Source: Bacilli bacterium (GTDB taxonomy: Bacteria > Bacillota_I > Bacilli_A > RFN20 > CAG-288). Taken from it: 14,058 bases of DNA. Location of the stretch: the NCBI GenBank assembly GCA_022774485.1, contig JALFLX010000116.1:1-14058 (forward strand), in the 5' to 3' direction. This document shows positions 13,680 to 14,058 of this stretch, piece after piece (positions within the stretch are counted from its first letter, which is position 1; each line of letters starts with the position of its first letter). Under the pieces are notes generated by a model. The model was not told the DNA's origin and searched no databases. It saw only the letters and a list, made by a program, of their open reading frames with translations. The position numbers and the translations under genes are program-made.

Positions 13680-13989
13680 TAAGTACAACCTCGTTCAGCT
13701 TTATGTTTTCAGGAAAGTCAATGTCTAAATTTGGCTTTTCAGTGTCTAATTTTTTCAACTTTTTGGCTGAAATCCAATCTTTATGAAATAGAAGCTGTCA
13801 TTCTAGTTTTTCTTTCCGATACGCTACATCTTTAGTGAATTTACTCTTGGCAGAGGACAGTGGCTTCTCAAGGTCGGTAGCTCACTTGTGTCATTTGTCA
13901 ACGAGTTCCTTTGCAATGCTGATCTTTACAAATTGATGACGGCCGAGGTCAAAGAGGTGTATAATGCAGAAATTCGGTGTTCATGTCAT
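13672..13989 (-). pseudogene. possible gene remnant interrupted only by TGA codons
   Basis: On the minus strand a frame of about 105 codons runs from ATG (complement 13989) to TGA in the end of the miniature element (complement 13674-13672), with no TAA or TAG but four internal TGA codons (complement 13983-13981, 13893-13891, 13884-13882 and 13800-13798). The translation looks protein-like (for example FDLGRHQFVKISIAKELV and SAKKLKKLDTEKPNLDIDF, charged and mostly helical), but I recognise no family. No ribosome binding site precedes the ATG. It may be a decayed or truncated gene, its 3' end cut by the element, or chance. Since TGA is a stop elsewhere in the window, it is unlikely to be expressed intact. 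Confidence 0.3.
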
Positions 13990-14058
13990 AATGTGAGAAA
14001 TCTTCAAAAATAATCGTGTTTATTTGTGCAAAAAATAAAAGAAATTCAATCGATTTTT
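13990..14058. other. AT-rich end of window, no feature seen
   Basis: The last 69 bases are very AT-rich. I see no gene, convincing promoter or terminator in them. Together with 13523-13573 and 13680-13989 this makes a stretch of more than 500 bases after the transporter operon without an intact gene. Confidence 0.5.

Noticed and set aside
1..14058. Alternative genetic code with TGA as tryptophan for the whole window
   Set aside because: TGA ends the aldo/keto reductase and the first permease at the expected places, and all conserved genes use TGG for tryptophan with no internal TGA.
1..14058. CRISPR array, tRNA genes, toxin-antitoxin pair or defence system
   Set aside because: No regularly spaced direct repeats, tRNA cloverleaf or recognisable defence or toxin proteins were found on either strand.

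Overview
The window looks like a chromosome segment of a low-to-moderate GC Gram-positive-type bacterium (Bacillota, perhaps a Mollicutes- or Erysipelotrichia-like lineage). The reasons are strong AAGGAG-type ribosome binding sites, a lipobox binding-protein ABC system of the Bacillus nupNOPQ type, a purine riboswitch, tadA beside the SRP RNA as in Bacillus, and a very short (about 80 nt) SRP RNA without room for an Alu domain. The family is an inference. The code appears standard: TGA ends the aldo/keto reductase and the first permease, and the conserved genes contain no internal TGA.

Layout. 1-2517 (+): a leader with an intrinsic terminator just before the start of a uracil permease, then an SRP RNA gene with a clear promoter and a tadA-type deaminase starting almost at its 3' end. 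2525-3681 (+): prfA (RF1). 3682-3943: a palindrome-rich spacer ending in a bidirectional terminator. 6952-3944 (-): an operon of an unrecognised 335-aa protein, an aldose 1-epimerase and the pseudouridine-5'-phosphate glycosidase PsuG. 8024-7032 (-): a YghZ-type aldo/keto reductase. 8025-8472: a divergent control region carrying a guanine-class purine riboswitch. 8473-13492 (+): a complete nucleoside ABC importer (lipoprotein, double ATPase, two permeases). 13493-14058: no intact gene; a 106-bp element with IS3/IS150-like ends around a perfect 32-bp palindrome, next to a reading frame on the minus strand broken only by TGA codons.

Functionally the window centres on nucleobase and nucleoside salvage: uracil transport, pseudouridine-phosphate cleavage (giving uracil and ribose 5-phosphate), and riboswitch-controlled purine nucleoside uptake, mixed with translation genes (SRP RNA, tadA, prfA). 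Most of it is ordinary. The parts most worth checking are the attenuator before the uracil permease, the probable Shine-Dalgarno-masking expression platform of the riboswitch, the small IS-derived element with its palindrome, and the unrecognised gene in the psuG operon.
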